From an uncultured Traorella sp. (GTDB lineage Bacteria > Bacillota_I > Bacilli_A > Erysipelotrichales > Erysipelotrichaceae), in contig CAMEIZ010000082.1 in assembly GCA_945919165.1 (NCBI GenBank), positions 1 to 8,575 on the forward strand: DNA of 8,575 nt. Reading direction: 5' to 3'. The notes under the pieces are model-generated. The model had not been told where the DNA came from, ran no database searches, and saw only the letters and a list, made by a program, of their open reading frames with translations. Both the position numbers and the translations under genes were made by a program. This document shows positions 6,958-8,575 of this stretch, one piece after another. Positions within the stretch are counted from its first letter, which is position 1; every line of letters begins with the position of its first letter.

Positions 6958-8575
6958 ATTCATGAAATAATAAATCGGTATAACTTGGAAAAGGCCATTC
7001 GTCTGCTGGGATGAGTCCTTCAAGTACGTCAGCATCTTTTCTGACATTTTCCATGAGCTGAAGAATTACTGTTGAGAATAATTCGCCCTGTTGTTTTTTG
7101 TCGGTTAAGGCTTTGATTTCTGACAATGAATCTTCCAGCTTTTTTGTATCACTATAAAGACAATCCAAAACATGATCCATCTCTTTAAGAAGAGAACACT
7201 CTGCTTTGCATAGATAGTCCTCTGAAATGGCTTTTTTTGATAGAATGGTATCACTGATAGTTTTTTGTGTGCGAATGACAGTTGGAATAATTTCTTTAAT
7301 TGTCATATCAATCATGGTTGAAGCTTCTATACTGATGCTGTTGCAGTAGTTTTCCAGTAATATTTCAGCGCGTGAACGCATTTCACTTTCAGTGAATACT
7401 TTATGTTTCGTAAAAAGAGCTAGGTTTTTTTTGGAGGTATAATAAGGAAGTGCATCAATGGTTGTTTTCAGATTGAATAGTCCTCTGTTTTTGGCTTCCT
7501 TTACCCATTCATCACTATAACCGTTTCCTGAGAATAGAATACGTTTGTGATTTTGTATTGTTTTTTTGATCAGTTGTGAGAGAGCTTGTTGAAAATTATC
7601 TGCTTTTTCAAGTTCATCTGCAAATTGACAAAGTTCTTCCGCAACGATGGTGTTTAAAATTAAATTAGGACAGGCAATGGAGATGCTGGATCCCAACATA
7701 CGAAATTCAAATTTATTACCGGTGAATGCGAAAGGAGAGGTACGATTGCGATCTGTCGTATCTTTTGGGATACTTGGAAGAATGTCAATGCCGATTTCCA
7801 TTTTTTTGTCATAGGTTTTATCATAGACTGAATCTGTTTCGATAGCTTCTAGAATATTGCTCAGTTCTTCTCCCAGATAAATAGAGATAATTGCCGGAGG
7901 TGCTTCATTGGCACCTAAACGATGGTCGTTGCTAGGGGTTGCTACGGATACTCGTAATAAATCAACTCCTTTTATAACGGCTGATAAGAATAAAAGAAAT
8001 TGTGCGTTTTCGGCAGGCGAATCACCAGGCTCCAACAAATTTAGACCTGTATTGGTTGAAATGGACCAGTTATTGTGTTTGCCGCTGCCATTAATTCCTT
8101 CAAAAGGTTTTTCATGAAGCAGACAGACAAAGCCATGTTTATCTGCAATCTTTTTCATGAGTTCCATGGTCAATTGATTATGATCAGTCGCTATATTAGT
8201 TGTGGTAAAAATTGGGGCTAACTCAAATTGACGCGGAGCGACTTCCTTATGCTCAGTTTTTGCCAGAACACCTAATTTCCATAATTCTTCATCCAATTCT
8301 TTCATAAACGAAACAACTTTTTCATCAAGCATACCAAAGTAATGATCTTCCATTTCTTGTCCTTTAGGTGCTTTTTTTCCAAATAAGGTTCGTCCGCAGA
8401 GTATGAGATCTTCACGTTTTTGATAGAGTTCTTTATCAATTAAAAAGTATTCTTGTTCACATCCGACTGTTGTGGTAACGTGACTGACATCTTTATTTCC
8501 AAACAGCTTTAAGATGCGCAGTGCTTGATCATTGAATACTGCCATGCTTCTTAACAATGGAGTTTTTTTATCTAA
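6956..8575 (-). CDS. glnN: Type III glutamine synthetase, C-terminal part (5' end outside the window)
   Basis: Joins ammonia to glutamate using ATP to make glutamine, the main nitrogen-assimilation step, in the cytoplasm. The 539 visible residues are open to the window edge. Family members have about 700 residues, so roughly the first 150-200 are missing because of the cut, not a truncation. Conserved GSIII motifs: VGCEQEYFLID (8437-8467), the NGSGKHNNWS loop that corresponds to the glutamate-binding NGSGxH motif of other synthetases (8063-8092), HRLGANEAPP (7895-7924), NRTSPFAFTGNKFEF (7703-7747) and EFRMLGSSISIACPN just after it. The C-terminus, WPFPSYTDLLF, matches the normal family end. 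A TTG at 8557 is not the start: the frame continues upstream with the conserved-looking LDKKTPLLRSM. GSIII is a dodecamer unrelated in length to GlnA (GSI) and is common in gut anaerobes. The promoter and any nitrogen control lie outside the window. Confidence 0.95.
   Translation of the reverse strand, partial: LDKKTPLLRSMAVFNDQALRILKLFGNKDVSHVTTTVGCEQEYFLIDKELYQKREDLILCGRTLFGKKAPKGQEMEDHYFGMLDEKVVSFMKELDEELWKLGVLAKTEHKEVAPRQFELAPIFTTTNIATDHNQLTMELMKKIADKHGFVCLLHEKPFEGINGSGKHNNWSISTNTGLNLLEPGDSPAENAQFLLFLSAVIKGVDLLRVSVATPSNDHRLGANEAPPAIISIYLGEELSNILEAIETDSVYDKTYDKKMEIGIDILPSIPKDTTDRNRTSPFAFTGNKFEFRMLGSSISIACPNLILNTIVAEELCQFADELEKADNFQQALSQLIKKTIQNHKRILFSGNGYSDEWVKEAKNRGLFNLKTTIDALPYYTSKKNLALFTKHKVFTESEMRSRAEILLENYCNSISIEASTMIDMTIKEIIPTVIRTQKTISDTILSKKAISEDYLCKAECSLLKEMDHVLDCLYSDTKKLEDSLSEIKALTDKKQQGELFSTVILQLMENVRKDADVLEGLIPADEWPFPSYTDLLFHE

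Noticed and set aside
7908..8117. Open frame of 69 codons on the + strand inside the glutamine synthetase gene
   Set aside because: It is antisense to the highly conserved catalytic region, with no ribosome site and no recognisable protein.
8555..8557. TTG as the start of the glutamine synthetase gene
   Set aside because: The frame stays open to the window edge with sequence that fits GSIII (DKKTPLLRSM), and the family is about 150-200 residues longer at the N-terminus.

Overview
The window is AT-rich, densely packed bacterial DNA. Strong Shine-Dalgarno sites, short gene gaps, a Bce/Vnc-like sensor kinase plus ABC exporter, a PadR/DUF2812 pair and a type III glutamine synthetase together suggest a low-GC Bacillota. 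A gut Erysipelotrichia-like or clostridial genome fits best; this placement is inference, because there is no rRNA or marker gene in view.

Region 1 (5-5281, + strand) reads as one operon of four genes. A two-transmembrane sensor histidine kinase is followed by an ABC ATPase of the MacB/LolD class. Next comes an 8-transmembrane FtsX-type permease whose ATG overlaps the ATPase stop. Last is a 324-residue two-domain protein that joins a nucleoside 2-deoxyribosyltransferase-like domain to a GNAT acetyltransferase. The response regulator that should partner the kinase is probably just upstream, outside the window. Kinase plus exporter resembles systems that sense and remove cell-envelope-active compounds. 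The fused enzyme is the unusual member: by eye, its first domain has alanine where the family has its catalytic glutamate. The operon ends at a hairpin at 5289-5322.

Region 2 (5344-6932, + strand) is a PadR regulator with its control region, followed by a DUF2812 membrane-protein gene. The control region is unusually clear: a near-consensus promoter (TTGACA, 17-base spacer, TATACT) with two copies of the same dyad, AATATCG-N5-CGATATT. One copy lies inside the promoter and the other abuts the ribosome binding site, which suggests tight autoregulation. The DUF2812 gene is broken by two independent shifts into the -1 frame, near 5799 and 6688. Restoring one base at each site gives a continuous 403-residue protein.

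Region 3 (6956-8575, - strand) is the C-terminal part (539 residues) of a type III glutamine synthetase. It converges on region 2 and its 5' end lies outside the window. The two convergent units share one bidirectional terminator at 6932-6957, which touches both stop codons.

I found no RNA genes, mobile elements, CRISPR arrays or attachment sites. No stretch longer than 300 bases lacks a gene.
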